Of a DNA stretch of 64,000 nucleotides, positions 26,428 through 36,165 are shown in pieces; the first letter of the stretch is position 1, and the number at the start of each line of letters is the position of its first letter. This DNA comes from Gammaproteobacteria bacterium (GTDB taxonomy: Bacteria > Pseudomonadota > Gammaproteobacteria > Steroidobacterales > Woeseiaceae). Position numbers and translations under genes: made by a program. The notes below the pieces were generated by a model. It saw only the letters and a list, made by a program, of their open reading frames with translations, was not told the origin of the DNA and did no database searches. The DNA is taken from assembly GCA_029884455.1 (NCBI GenBank), contig JAOUHU010000004.1, forward strand, positions 40,236 to 104,235, given 5' to 3'.

Positions 26428-28305
26428 TTACGGAAGTCTGTAGGCAATAATTTTTGCGACGCCGGGCGGTCTGGCCGGAATATTGAAATCATCGTCCCCG
26501 CCGCCCGCAATCGCGACCACGTACTGTTTGCCGTCACCGCCCAAATAACTCATTGGCGTTGCACGCGCGTTCACCTCGACATTCACCGACCAGATTTCCT
26601 CGCCGGTGTCGGACCTGAGCGCGCGAAACCTGGCGTCGTTGGACGCACCGATAAACACCAGTCCGGCCGCAGTTGCCAGCGGGCCGCCCGCCGCCGTGGC
26701 GGTACCGGTACCGGTAATGCCCATCGCGGTCAATTCCTCGTATTCACCAATCGGCACCTGCCACTTGATGTCACCGCTCGCCGTGTCGATCGCGAAAAGC
26801 TGGGACCAGGGCGGCTCCTGGCACGGATAGTTGTTCGGTCCCACATAGAACGAGGTCGGAATCTTTGACTTGCCAAAGGATTGCAGTCCGTTGGATACCC
26901 GAGTCTGCAGCTGCGCAATCACACCCAGGTCACGCGTGTTGACGAACAGCAGCCGGCGCGCATTATCGGCCGCTACGCCTCCCCAACTGCCGCCCCCTTC
27001 GGATCCTGGCAGGGCCAGGCTCGGCAACATGCCGTAAGGCGTATGCGGCCCGGCCTGCACCGAGCGATCATAAAGCTCAGTGCAGTATTTCGTATGCTCT
27101 TCGGAGTACTCGGTCCACACCTCATCCCGATCCATCGAGTGGCGCGACAATGGTGGTGGCTTGACCGGGAATGGTTGCGTCGGCCAGGCTGAATCACCCG
27201 GTGCGTCCGTGGCTGGCACTGGCCGTTCCTCGACACCCCAGATCGGCTCGCCGGTGATCCGGTTCAGGACGAACAACAGCCCCTGCTTCGTGATCTGCGC
27301 CACCGACGGCACCGCTGCGCCGTCGACAAACGTATCCAGCAGTGTCGGCGGCGCCATGATGTCGAGGTCGAGGTTGTCGTGGTGCGCCACCTGGAAATAC
27401 CAGGCCAGCTCTCCGGTTTCGGCGTGCAGCACCAGCAGCGAACTCGAGTACAGGTTACTGCCCGGTCGTGAACCGCCAAAATTCTGGTCGGTAGGATTAC
27501 CCAGCGGGAAAAATACCAGGCCGCGCTCTGCGTCGACGGTCATCGGCAGCCATACACCCGGGCCGCGCCGGTCCTGCCAGCCATCCATGCCCCAGGTACC
27601 GAAGTTTGCTTCGCCTGGCCGCGGCACGAGGTGGAAACGCCAGAGTTCCTCGCCCGTAATCAGGTCGAACGCGCGCGGGTCCCCGGGAATGCCATAGCGG
27701 CCCTGCTCACCCGTGCGGCCGCCGACGATGGCCATGTTCTTGTAAATGGCTGGTGGCGCTCCGCCCTGCCAGGGTCCCTGGAACTTGTCCATGACGCCGG
27801 CCGACAGGTTAATCACGCCCAATGCGCCCGGGATCGGTTTGCCACTTGCCGCGTCGAGCTGCACCAGGAATCCGTCCTGGGTATGCAGCAGGATGCGCGG
27901 CGCGTGCGAGCCGCTTCCCGGCCACCAGGCGAGGCCGCGGTTGGCAATGGAGGTGCTCTCGCCGAGGCCAGCGACCTCGCGCAGGTCCGTCGCCCAAATG
28001 TCCTCACCGGTACTTGCGTTGATTGCCGTGATGGTCGTGAAACCGTTTCTCGGGAAGTACATCACGTTGCCAATCATGATCGGGGTCGTGTTATAGCCGC
28101 GGCCTCCGCTGATCGGCTCCAGTTCATAGATCCAGGCAACCTCAAGGCTGGCGACGTTGTCGGGTGTGATCTGCGTCAGCGGTGAGTACTTGGCGCTACC
28201 GAAATTGTTAGGGTGTGGCCAGTCGGTCGGGCTCTGTGCCCAGAGTGAAGGCGGCGTCAGCAGCACGACCACAAAAGCCAGCAATGACCTGCCGGTGTTG
28301 CTCAT
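26428..28305 (-). CDS. PQQ-dependent dehydrogenase, periplasmic
   Basis: About 625 residues from ATG 28305, which follows GGAGAG; the frame is open to 28401. The signal peptide ends near PPSLWAQ. Propeller blades are recognisable in VAWIYELEPISGG, GEDIWATDL, GELAWYFQVAHHDNLDLDIM, GDIKWQVPIGEYEEL and GEEIWSVNVEVNARATPMSY. The C-terminal YVVAIAGGGDDDF matches the other quinoproteins in this window. No heme or anchor domain is present. It heads a minus-strand group with the Tat-exported isomerase and the cytochrome/HhH protein, which could take electrons from the PQQ. The HHDNLDLD segment replaces HHDIWDYD of the paralog at 18154. Substrate not known. Confidence 0.86.
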   Translation of the reverse strand: MSNTGRSLLAFVVVLLTPPSLWAQSPTDWPHPNNFGSAKYSPLTQITPDNVASLEVAWIYELEPISGGRGYNTTPIMIGNVMYFPRNGFTTITAINASTGEDIWATDLREVAGLGESTSIANRGLAWWPGSGSHAPRILLHTQDGFLVQLDAASGKPIPGALGVINLSAGVMDKFQGPWQGGAPPAIYKNMAIVGGRTGEQGRYGIPGDPRAFDLITGEELWRFHLVPRPGEANFGTWGMDGWQDRRGPGVWLPMTVDAERGLVFFPLGNPTDQNFGGSRPGSNLYSSSLLVLHAETGELAWYFQVAHHDNLDLDIMAPPTLLDTFVDGAAVPSVAQITKQGLLFVLNRITGEPIWGVEERPVPATDAPGDSAWPTQPFPVKPPPLSRHSMDRDEVWTEYSEEHTKYCTELYDRSVQAGPHTPYGMLPSLALPGSEGGGSWGGVAADNARRLLFVNTRDLGVIAQLQTRVSNGLQSFGKSKIPTSFYVGPNNYPCQEPPWSQLFAIDTASGDIKWQVPIGEYEELTAMGITGTGTATAAGGPLATAAGLVFIGASNDARFRALRSDTGEEIWSVNVEVNARATPMSYLGGDGKQYVVAIAGGGDDDFNIPARPPGVAKIIAYRLP

Positions 28306-28413
28306 AGTTGACTCTCCAGTTTGGTCCGGCGGCGCGTTTGCGTGCAGCGGCAATGTTGTAGCAAACGTACCTTCGGACACACAAGCACTAACGTGTTGCA
28401 ACCAACAACATTC

Positions 28414-28446
28414 AAAATAAACCAGCGCCCGCTAGGGGGCGCTGGT
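28414..28446 (-). terminator. Rho-independent terminator after TonB receptor 1
   Basis: On the minus strand a ten-base-pair stem (ACCAGCGCCC with GGGCGCTGGT, six-base loop) is followed by TTATTTT. It lies 21 bases past the stop codon of the receptor gene and would separate the receptor from the PQQ gene downstream. Confidence 0.85.
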
Positions 28447-28466
28447 CCATGCACTGCATCTAGCGA

Positions 28467-31313
28467 TTACTCAAAGCGCTTGCCGAGCTCCATGCGCCAC
28501 ATGCGACCGAAAGGATTGTGCACATCCGAGTCAAAGGCGGCGGTGCCATTAAGCACTATCGGCGGATCCTCGTCGGTCAGGTTCTGCGCACTCAGGGTAA
28601 CGCGAACACCAGACCAGAAACCGCGGTTCGCTGGCGCTGTGTAGCCCACGACCAGATCGTAGGTCGTCCAGGAACCGACGTTCTGGTCGCCCAGCGGGGT
28701 GCCGCCGACTGTCGGCCGCTGGTCATTCAGGTAGCTGCCCTCGATCCGGGTCGTAAACGCGGCAGACCAGTCGGCATTCGCCCAGTTCAGGCGCAGATTG
28801 GAACGCCTCGAAACCTGCCAGCCAATGCGATCCAGGATGTCGAAGGTGTCGCCACCCGAGATCAGGGAGCGTTCCAGGTCGAGAATCTCGGCCACGTTGA
28901 CGCTGGCGCGCCAGGAACCGATGCTCGTGTCCCAGTCGTAGTACAACTGGAAGTCCACGCCGTTCTGGAACACCGAGCCGACATTCTGTTCACCCGTGTC
29001 GATGACCGCCACCGTATCGCAGTCATTGCTGTCGCCTGCAAAGCGTGTGCCTTCAAGATCCAGCCAGCGGGTGAGCTCGGGATCATAGGTGGTCAGATCG
29101 CCAGCCACGCAGGTTGCCGGCTGGTTGATTGGATAGATGTAAGGCTCGTAGATCGCATAGTTCTCGGGCGAACTCAGGGCCGTGGTTGCGTTCGGCAGTG
29201 CCTCGATACGATCCTCGTATTCGACATCGTAGTAGGTCAGCTGCACGGCCAGGCCGTCCAGCTGCTGTGGTGTCCAGTCGAATCCGAGCGACCACATCCT
29301 TGCTGTTTCCGGTCCCAGACTCGGGGTCCTGCCGCTGCGTGTGAACACGTGCGACTGGTTGGTCGCAGGGTTGGTCACCGGGATCGGGATGCCGCCATTA
29401 TTGGTGTAGTTGGTCTGCGACAGCACGCTGTTTACGCCCGGGTTCATCTGTGTAAGCGACGGTGCACGGAACGCTTCGCCGGCACTGGCACGCAGACTCA
29501 GGCTGTCGTTGAGTACCCAGGTCAGGCCCAGTCGCGGGTTGGTCGTGGTACCAAAATCCGAGTAGTCGTCACGGCGCGCCGACAGGCTCAATGACAAGCC
29601 TTCGGTCAGCGGCGCATACAGCTCGCCGAACTGCGAACTGATACGCCGCGTGATATCCGTATCACGCAGCCAGTAGAGGCGCTTGTCGTAGTAACGCACG
29701 GTCTGCGGCAGTCCGAGCCAGTGGTCCGCGTCGCTGAATTCAACACCCACGTTGAGCCGCGCAGTGCCGCCCGGCAGTTCAAACACCGGGCCTTCAAAGC
29801 GCGTGTTGATGCCCTGCAGATGCTGGTCGGCAAAACGCCAGGTCCAGCCGACCAGGTTTTCAAAGCCTGGCTGATTCACGTCCGTGAGGTAGGGATTGAA
29901 CCACTCGGGATCGTTGACCCACCAGTTATAGTTCAGGTAACCCGCGGGAGTACCGGCCGGGTCATTGGTCAGCGCGGCATTGTTGGCCTCCGGCCGGTTG
30001 ATGTCCGCACCGTGCGTGCGGCCATAGAACACCGAGCTGTTCATCTGCCATTCGCCGATATCGATGCGCAAATCCACGTAATGGTTGATGGTCGAGACGT
30101 AGGGTTCCGCCGTGTATGGCACGCCATTCTCCGGCATGCTGACATGCACAAACTGACTGCCGGCCGGCAATCCCGGAACGAAGTAAGGGCCCTGGGTTTC
30201 CGCTCGTACCTGCACGCGATTCCACGACACGTTCTCGGCCTCGCGCTTGCTCCACAAACCGGTGTAAGTCAGCTGCACGTTTTCCGCCGGCTCGTAATTG
30301 GCACGCAGAAACAGGCTTTGGCGCTCCAGTGCCGCATTGAAATACGTATAGTCCCCGCGGTCCGCCACGTAGTCGTCAGCATTTGCAGGGGTAATGAGTA
30401 TCAGCTCGCTCGCCAGCGGGATGCGGAACGTGCGGCTTGGATCATTGGGGTCGGCAACGATCTGGCCAACGAAGTCCGTCGGCACAAAGTAGTCATTATT
30501 GCCCCGTGACAGGATCGGGTTATTGCCGGAGGTCGGCGTGTTCAGCCGATTGTCGTTGCCGCCAAAGGCCCTGAGGTCCTCCATCAGGTAGGCGCGCTCG
30601 TTGGTGCGCATCTCGCCCTGGTCCTCGTAGCTCGCGCCGACAATGACGTTGAATTTGCCGCGGCTCATGCCGCCGACCAGTTCAATCTTGGACGAATCGT
30701 AGACACCGGACTGGCCGCTGAGCTGCACGTCCAGACCTTCGAACTCGTCGCGCATAATGTAGTTGACCACACCAGCCACTGCGTCGGAGCCGTACACCGA
30801 AGACGCACCGTCCAGTACCACTTCCACGCGCTCGATGGCGGCAAACGGTATCGCGCTCGGATCGGGCCCGATTTCAGACACACCCTGGCTCGCCATGCGA
30901 TGACCGTCCAGCAGTTGCAGCGACGCATTGCTGCCGAGACCGCGCAGGTTCAGGCCGGAACTGCCAGAATCGTTGCCGCCATCGGCAGAGGCAACACCGG
31001 AACCGATCTGCGAGCCCTGCGGCAGGGTGGTGATGATTTCTGCAGCATCGCGCACTGGCGATTGCAGCAGTTCAAAGCGCGGGATATCCAGCACCTGTGA
31101 GCCGACCGGGGCCACACCGCGAATGCCGGTACCGGTCTGGGTGCCCGTTACGACGACCTCCTCTATCCGGTCGCCAGCGGCCGCGGCATCTTCGCCAGCC
31201 TGCTCCTCGGCCTGTTGCGCAACGGCCCAGCCTGGCGCGGCCAGGAGCAAAGCGGCCACAACTTGCAGCACGCATTTGAACCACGATTGAACGAGATGAG
31301 ATATTTTGTGCAT
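28467..31313 (-). CDS. TonB-dependent outer-membrane receptor 1
   Basis: About 948 residues from ATG 31313, preceded by GGGGGA; a GTG five codons upstream is also open but overlaps that site. The signal peptide ends near GWAVAQQ and is followed by a TonB-box-like EEVVVTGTQ. The plug domain (about 60-210) has GLNLRGLGSNASLQLLDGHR, RVEVVLDGASSVYGSDAVAG and VVNYIM. The remainder is a 22-strand barrel ending in MELGKRFE, so the usual terminal aromatic residue is two positions in. The substrate is not evident; the plug resembles receptors for carbohydrates or aromatic compounds rather than siderophores. It forms the downstream end of the 19-kb minus-strand locus and has its own terminator. Confidence 0.92.
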   Translation of the reverse strand: MHKISHLVQSWFKCVLQVVAALLLAAPGWAVAQQAEEQAGEDAAAAGDRIEEVVVTGTQTGTGIRGVAPVGSQVLDIPRFELLQSPVRDAAEIITTLPQGSQIGSGVASADGGNDSGSSGLNLRGLGSNASLQLLDGHRMASQGVSEIGPDPSAIPFAAIERVEVVLDGASSVYGSDAVAGVVNYIMRDEFEGLDVQLSGQSGVYDSSKIELVGGMSRGKFNVIVGASYEDQGEMRTNERAYLMEDLRAFGGNDNRLNTPTSGNNPILSRGNNDYFVPTDFVGQIVADPNDPSRTFRIPLASELILITPANADDYVADRGDYTYFNAALERQSLFLRANYEPAENVQLTYTGLWSKREAENVSWNRVQVRAETQGPYFVPGLPAGSQFVHVSMPENGVPYTAEPYVSTINHYVDLRIDIGEWQMNSSVFYGRTHGADINRPEANNAALTNDPAGTPAGYLNYNWWVNDPEWFNPYLTDVNQPGFENLVGWTWRFADQHLQGINTRFEGPVFELPGGTARLNVGVEFSDADHWLGLPQTVRYYDKRLYWLRDTDITRRISSQFGELYAPLTEGLSLSLSARRDDYSDFGTTTNPRLGLTWVLNDSLSLRASAGEAFRAPSLTQMNPGVNSVLSQTNYTNNGGIPIPVTNPATNQSHVFTRSGRTPSLGPETARMWSLGFDWTPQQLDGLAVQLTYYDVEYEDRIEALPNATTALSSPENYAIYEPYIYPINQPATCVAGDLTTYDPELTRWLDLEGTRFAGDSNDCDTVAVIDTGEQNVGSVFQNGVDFQLYYDWDTSIGSWRASVNVAEILDLERSLISGGDTFDILDRIGWQVSRRSNLRLNWANADWSAAFTTRIEGSYLNDQRPTVGGTPLGDQNVGSWTTYDLVVGYTAPANRGFWSGVRVTLSAQNLTDEDPPIVLNGTAAFDSDVHNPFGRMWRMELGKRFE

Positions 31314-31506
31314 TTGGCTATCCCCCACTTTGTATAGTCAATGTCAGGAAACCGGCTTTCAGGCGCGATAATCCATGGGATCAATGCGGCCCGGTTCTCC
31401 AGCCCTTAGCTGTCAGACTAGCGGGGCGCAAGCATCATGGCATTGGCCGAGCATGCATAAGAGATTGTCTGAATGCGTACACTTATCCGGCAGCTTTGCA
31501 GCAGGC

Positions 31507-32274
31507 CTATTTCATGGCGCGCGGTTCCGGTCCGTCGTAGCTGACCGGGATCCGGATGCGCATGGCGCGCTCCCGCGTGTATTCCTCCATGACATGCGCT
31601 GACAGGCCTGCGACACGTCCGATAATGAAAACAAGCTTGGCAAACAGTGGTGGAAATCCGAGATCAAACAGTACTGCCGCCAGCGCGCCATCCAGGTTAA
31701 CCGGCATCGGCTTGATCAGTTCCGCGACCGCCGACTCAAGTGCCTCGACGAAGGCAACACCGCCGCCTGCGACGCCGGTTTCACGGGCCAGTGCAAATAG
31801 CACCGCGGTGCGCGGGTCTGCCGTATGCACACGGTGACCCATGCCGGGCAAACGCTCACCACGCGCGCGCGCATCGGCAACGATTTTGCGCGCCGCCTGC
31901 GGCATCGAGAGCCCGGCATCGCGCGTCAGCGCCAGTCCTGTTTCGACCAGCTGCATACAGGCCATCCCGGCACCGGCATGCGCATCGCCGATTGCCAGTA
32001 CGCCGGCGCCAACGGCCGCCTCGGGTGCGCTGCGATTCGCGGACGCGACCAGGCGCGCAGTAGCCACCGACGGCGACCCTGGACCGTGGTCTGCTACCGC
32101 CACCAGTATTGCATTCAACAGGCGCTGTTCAGCAGCATTGGGGAGCTGTCCCTTGTGCAGCAGAAACACAGTTTCTGTGTAGCTGGCTTTGGTCATGAGC
32201 TCCGCAACATCGTAGCCGCCAATACGAATACTGTTTTGCGCTGTTTGTGTAATGCTGCTTTTCCAGGTTTCCAC
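31507..32274 (-). CDS. Citrate-synthase-like / citryl-CoA-lyase-like protein (copy 2)
   Basis: A 255-residue paralog of the protein at 10151. The start is GTG 32274, supported by GGGAGA at good spacing; the longer frame to 32526 runs inside the CoA-transferase gene. Catalytic positions are His99 in AIGDAHAGAG, His147 in GMGHRVHTADPR and Asp195 in PVNLDGALAA. It follows the CaiB-family CoA-transferase by 20 bases and, further upstream, the acylating ALDH. The arrangement suggests that a CoA thioester made by the transferase or the ALDH is cleaved to (or formed from) acetyl-CoA and a 2-oxoacid. Citryl-CoA itself is only the family prototype. Confidence 0.83.
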   Translation of the reverse strand: METWKSSITQTAQNSIRIGGYDVAELMTKASYTETVFLLHKGQLPNAAEQRLLNAILVAVADHGPGSPSVATARLVASANRSAPEAAVGAGVLAIGDAHAGAGMACMQLVETGLALTRDAGLSMPQAARKIVADARARGERLPGMGHRVHTADPRTAVLFALARETGVAGGGVAFVEALESAVAELIKPMPVNLDGALAAVLFDLGFPPLFAKLVFIIGRVAGLSAHVMEEYTRERAMRIRIPVSYDGPEPRAMK

Positions 32275-32293
32275 CGTCTGTATCTCCCGTAAC

Positions 32294-33475
32294 TCAAATG
32301 ACGCCGGCTGCACGAAACTCCGCCAGCTGCCGCGCCGACAACCCCAGCTCGTTGCAGTATATCGCTTCGTTATGCTCGCCCAGTGCGGCACCACACCAGC
32401 GAATCTCGCCGGGCGTCGCCGACAGCCGCGGGATAGCATTATGCATGCGCACATTTGCAGCGCCGTCTGCAACATCGACGAGCAAATTGAGTGCCTGCCA
32501 GTGTGGGTCGGTGTCGATGTCCGCAATGCTCTGCACCGGGCATGCGGTCAGGCCGTTGTCACGAATGATCTGCAAGTTTTCGGCCAGCGTCCTCACCCGG
32601 ATGGCATTACCGATAGCGTCATCCAATTCGGTCGCATGTTGCACTCGCGCCTCGTTGGTCGCAAAACGCGAGTCTTGCAGCAGCTCACCGAGCCCATAAC
32701 TGGACAGAAACCTCTGCGCCATCTTCGGTGTCGAACCGCTCACCGCAATCCATCGGCCATCACTGGTTGCATAGCAGCCGCGAGGAGCTGAATTCGTCGA
32801 ACGGCTGCCGCTGCGGCCACGCACTTTTCCAGCGCTGCGGTATTCTGCGGCGGTCGGGCCGAGTACCGAAAATATCGATTCGAACAGGGACACATCGATG
32901 ACCTGCCCTGGGCCGCCGTGGGCTTCGCGATGACGCAGGGCGAAGGCAATTGCGTTCGCGGCATACAGCCCGGATACCATGTCCGCAATCGGCGCTGCAG
33001 GCAGGATTGGCGCGCGGTCCGGCTCGCCGGTCATCGCGGCGAGCCCGGAGCCCGCCTCCACCAGCGACCCGAACCCGGGCCGCTCGCTGTCCGGGCCATC
33101 GCGGCCCCAACCCGAAACACGCAACAGGACAAGATCCGGATGTGCGGCAGAGAGCTCGTTCCAGCCGAGTCCCCAGCTCTCCATCGTGCCGGGCAGGAAT
33201 GACTCCATCAGCACATCAAATTTCGGCAGCATCTGCAGCAACAATTTGCGGCCGGCTTCTGCTGCAAGGTTCAGCGTGATGCAACGCTTGTTGCGGCCAT
33301 AAACCTTCCACCACAATGACTGGCCGCCGGTGGTCCACTGTCGCAGTGGATCCCCCTTACCCGGTTGCTCGACCTTCACCACGTCGGCACCGAAATCTGC
33401 GAGCAGCATTCCGGCCATCGCCCCGGCCACCATGCGGCTCAGGTCCAGTACGCGGATACCGTCGAGGGCATTCAT
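32294..33475 (-). CDS. CaiB/BaiF-family (class III) CoA-transferase
   Basis: Transfers CoA between carboxylic acids in the cytoplasm. The 393 residues start MNALDGIRVLDLSRMVAGAM, and the usual LLADFGADVVKVEQPGKGDP follows. The catalytic aspartate is Asp165 in APIADMVSGLYAAN. Later landmarks are HGGPGQVIDVSLFES and RWIAVSG. Length matches single-subunit members. It lies between the lyase (20 bases downstream) and the acylating ALDH (15 bases upstream), so it probably activates a substrate acid taken up by the neighbouring symporter or MFS transporter, or shuttles CoA from an end-product thioester. No copy accompanies the first module at 2-11 kb. Confidence 0.9.
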   Translation of the reverse strand: MNALDGIRVLDLSRMVAGAMAGMLLADFGADVVKVEQPGKGDPLRQWTTGGQSLWWKVYGRNKRCITLNLAAEAGRKLLLQMLPKFDVLMESFLPGTMESWGLGWNELSAAHPDLVLLRVSGWGRDGPDSERPGFGSLVEAGSGLAAMTGEPDRAPILPAAPIADMVSGLYAANAIAFALRHREAHGGPGQVIDVSLFESIFSVLGPTAAEYRSAGKVRGRSGSRSTNSAPRGCYATSDGRWIAVSGSTPKMAQRFLSSYGLGELLQDSRFATNEARVQHATELDDAIGNAIRVRTLAENLQIIRDNGLTACPVQSIADIDTDPHWQALNLLVDVADGAANVRMHNAIPRLSATPGEIRWCGAALGEHNEAIYCNELGLSARQLAEFRAAGVI

Positions 33476-33490
33476 GCGTCGACAGCGACC

Positions 33491-34900
33491 TTATAAAAAG
33501 GTCGGCGAATTATAGAACCTGCCAAATATCTCCGCTTCCGACGGCTTGTCCTCTGCAATAGTGCGACTCACCCAGGTCGTGTTCAGGTAATGTTTGGTGG
33601 TGACATTTTCGCTGATGATATTGCCGCCCCAGGTACCGCAACCGAGCGACGGTGTCATTGGCATGCCATTGGTAAACGAGCCGGCGTTGCCGTGAACATT
33701 CGGCTGCCGCACCATGATGCGGCTCACCGGTGCCATCAATGCCAGCTGCTCGATATGGTCGTCATTGTACGAGGCAATGCCGCAGGAGTGACCTTTGCCG
33801 CCTACTTCAAAAATCTTCGCGACCATTTGCAACGCATTCTCGAAGCCGGATTTGTACTTGAATACTGCCAGCACCGGTGACAGTTTCTCGCCGGAAAACG
33901 GGTGCGCCTTGCCAATCTCATCCTGCTCGACAAAGATAAACGTCGCGTCACCAATATCGAGGCCAGCCTTGGCGGCAATTTCCGAGGCGCGGCGTGCCAC
34001 GGTATCGATGAGCCGATGGTTGTCGCTGTCCCACATCACCGCCCGCAGCCTTGACTTCTCTTCGTCGTTGCAAAGGCAGCCGCCCTCCTTCTGCAGTTGC
34101 GCGATCATCCGATCATAGAGGGTCTCCTCGATGACGAGATTGCCATCGCAGGAGCAGCCCGAGCCGTTATTGTGAATCTTGCTGATACGGGTATTGCGTG
34201 CAGCCTCCTCGACGTTGGCGGACTCATCCACCACGACCGTGGCATTACCTGCACCAACACCATAAGCCGGCTTGCCTGAACTGTAGGCGGACTTCACCAT
34301 GGCAGGGCCGCCGGTAGCGATGGTCAGGTCGCAGATCGACATCAATTCCTGTGCGAGCGGAATGCTCGGCCTTGCAAAGCACTGCACCAGGTCCTCGGGT
34401 GCGCCGGCCGCGCGCAGCGCCGCACGCAGGATACGGCTGGTTTCCAGCGCGGTCTTAACACTGGCCGGGTGCGGCGAAAAAATCAGGGCATCGCGGCACT
34501 TCACGGCATTGATGGCCATTCCTACCATGGTGACCACCGGGTTTGTCACCGGCAACAATCCGGCGATAACGCCGACAGGCTTGCCGTATTTGACGATGCC
34601 CTTTTCCGCAATTTCGTCGATCACGCCGACACTCTTCTGGCGCAGTGCATCTCGAAGTATGCCCATGATTTTGAAACGCCGTGTTACCGCACCATCGGCA
34701 TTTCCCATCTTGCTTTCAGCCACCGCCATTTCCGTCAGCATCACAAACGTTGCTTCATTTGCGGTCGCCCAGGCGACGGCGCGTGCCAGGTCGTCCAGTT
34801 GCTGCTGGCTGTAATCTTCGATGACTCGCATGGCCGCCCGCGCCGCATCCAGTGCCGATTGCGCGAGTTGCTTTTCCTCGGCCGTAATTTCTCTGCCCAT
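33491..34900 (-). CDS. CoA-acylating aldehyde dehydrogenase, SauS-like (copy 2)
   Basis: A 469-residue paralog of the ALDH at 4074-5486, colinear over its whole length. The probable catalytic cysteine is Cys249 in NNGSGCSCDGNLVIEE; other shared blocks are LPVTNPVVTMVGMAINAVK, FSPHPASVKT and VGGKGHSCGIASYNDDH. ATG 34900 is preceded by GGAGA; the adjacent GTG would add one residue. It is followed by the CoA-transferase after 15 bases, giving a compact ALDH, transferase, lyase unit. The TPP-enzyme partner of copy 1 has its counterpart about 3 kb upstream at 38014. Reaction class is well supported, the aldehyde is unknown. Confidence 0.88.
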   Translation of the reverse strand: MGREITAEEKQLAQSALDAARAAMRVIEDYSQQQLDDLARAVAWATANEATFVMLTEMAVAESKMGNADGAVTRRFKIMGILRDALRQKSVGVIDEIAEKGIVKYGKPVGVIAGLLPVTNPVVTMVGMAINAVKCRDALIFSPHPASVKTALETSRILRAALRAAGAPEDLVQCFARPSIPLAQELMSICDLTIATGGPAMVKSAYSSGKPAYGVGAGNATVVVDESANVEEAARNTRISKIHNNGSGCSCDGNLVIEETLYDRMIAQLQKEGGCLCNDEEKSRLRAVMWDSDNHRLIDTVARRASEIAAKAGLDIGDATFIFVEQDEIGKAHPFSGEKLSPVLAVFKYKSGFENALQMVAKIFEVGGKGHSCGIASYNDDHIEQLALMAPVSRIMVRQPNVHGNAGSFTNGMPMTPSLGCGTWGGNIISENVTTKHYLNTTWVSRTIAEDKPSEAEIFGRFYNSPTFL

Positions 34901-35040
34901 CACATTCTCCGCACCGGCATCGCAAATTCGCCGGTTGGCTGAAACCTAACACAGCTTATGGTATGCGAACGACACCGACATTGAATTGGCCCTGCGCGAA
35001 CAATTGCAGGAGCGTGCGAGAACTGAGGCTACAGTCGCGA

Positions 35041-35982
35041 TTAATGCGAGGTATTGCGGAACGCGCCCGGGGGGCAGCCGAAAAATTCGCGGAAGCGTTT
35101 TGAGAAGTGGCTGGGATCCCGAAACCCACTACGCCAAGCAATTTCTGCCACAGAAATACTGGCAAAGCGCGGATCCTTCAGCATTCGTTCCGAACGCTGC
35201 AACCGGATACGCATGAGTTCTCGACAATACGTCGTATTTTCACGCGCCAGGATCTTGTACAGATAACGCGGCGAAATCGACAGCGCATTGGCCACGTCTT
35301 TCGCTTCGAGCTCCGGTACATGCGACAAGTCTTCGAGAGTCTTTTGCAGCCGCGCATATATTCTTCGGCAATGAGTCGAATTGCCACTTTGGTCCCGGCC
35401 AATGGCAAGCGCCAGTGCACCGGTCAATTGTTCCGCGCACAGGTCCGACATGCCGTCGATTTCGTCTGCGTACGAATGTGCGTCCCGCAACGTTGCCGCC
35501 AGAGTCGCGCTCCACGGCGTACCACGCCGGATCGGGCGCGCGACACAATCCTGCGGGCTCGGCAACCAGCGCTCCAGCCACTCCACCGGAAACTGCAGGC
35601 TCACATGGCGGGTTTCTGCGCGCGAGGCAACCGTATAACACTCGCGGCTGTCCAGCAGCACAAAGTCTCCGGATGTCAGCACGCAGGTGCGTCGATGCTG
35701 CTCCGCGACCAGTTGTCCGCGCTGCACATAGTTGAGGTTTATCCGCGCTACCGGACTGCGCGCAATGGCTGCTTCCGACCGGGTCACGGTGTGCCCGGTG
35801 CTGATATCCAGTCGACTCAGGCGCAGCGGACCAAGGCTGTGCTGCTTTAGCTGCGCGTCAAACAGGGACTCGCGCGCCTCGAATTTCAACTCAAAAATTG
35901 AATTGCGCAGGGTCTCATTCCAGAATTCCAGCCGCTTGCCGCCATCGACACCCGCGGTCGTCCAACACTGCTGGTTACGCAT
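35041..35982 (-). CDS. AraC-family transcriptional regulator
   Basis: About 313 residues from ATG 35982, which has AAGG upstream; the frame is open to 36135. The N-terminal half resembles the AraC_binding_2 domain, with FVLLDSRECYTV and HVSLQFPVEWL. The C-terminal 100 residues are an AraC double helix-turn-helix: the first helix pair around VANALSISPRYLYKIL and the second around SVAEIAWRSGFRDPSHFSKRFREFFGCPPGAFR. It sits inside the second catabolic module between the symporter and the acylating ALDH, so it likely activates that module in response to the substrate. The 140-base gap to the ALDH start and the 183-base gap to the symporter stop leave room for promoters. Confidence 0.9.
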   Translation of the reverse strand: MRNQQCWTTAGVDGGKRLEFWNETLRNSIFELKFEARESLFDAQLKQHSLGPLRLSRLDISTGHTVTRSEAAIARSPVARINLNYVQRGQLVAEQHRRTCVLTSGDFVLLDSRECYTVASRAETRHVSLQFPVEWLERWLPSPQDCVARPIRRGTPWSATLAATLRDAHSYADEIDGMSDLCAEQLTGALALAIGRDQSGNSTHCRRIYARLQKTLEDLSHVPELEAKDVANALSISPRYLYKILARENTTYCRELMRIRLQRSERMLKDPRFASISVAEIAWRSGFRDPSHFSKRFREFFGCPPGAFRNTSH

Positions 35983-36165
35983 GACCTTGCCCCCGAAAGA
36001 TTGCTGCGAAGCTGGGCCTGCACGCCCTGTACCAACAAGTACATTACTCGCCGCGACGGAGAAAGCAAGCCTGACCGGCTCCGGCATCAACGGCTGGGTG
36101 CGGTGTAATGCACTTATCTGGTTACAAGGTCCCACCTATGGCAACGGCTGCGCGCCTGGACGCGG

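Noticed and set aside
25063..26868. A 601-codon plus-strand open frame opposite the Tat-exported isomerase
   Set aside because: It is the antisense shadow of the isomerase and of part of the PQQ gene; the composition is Arg/His/Gln-rich with no domain, and the minus-strand proteins match families.
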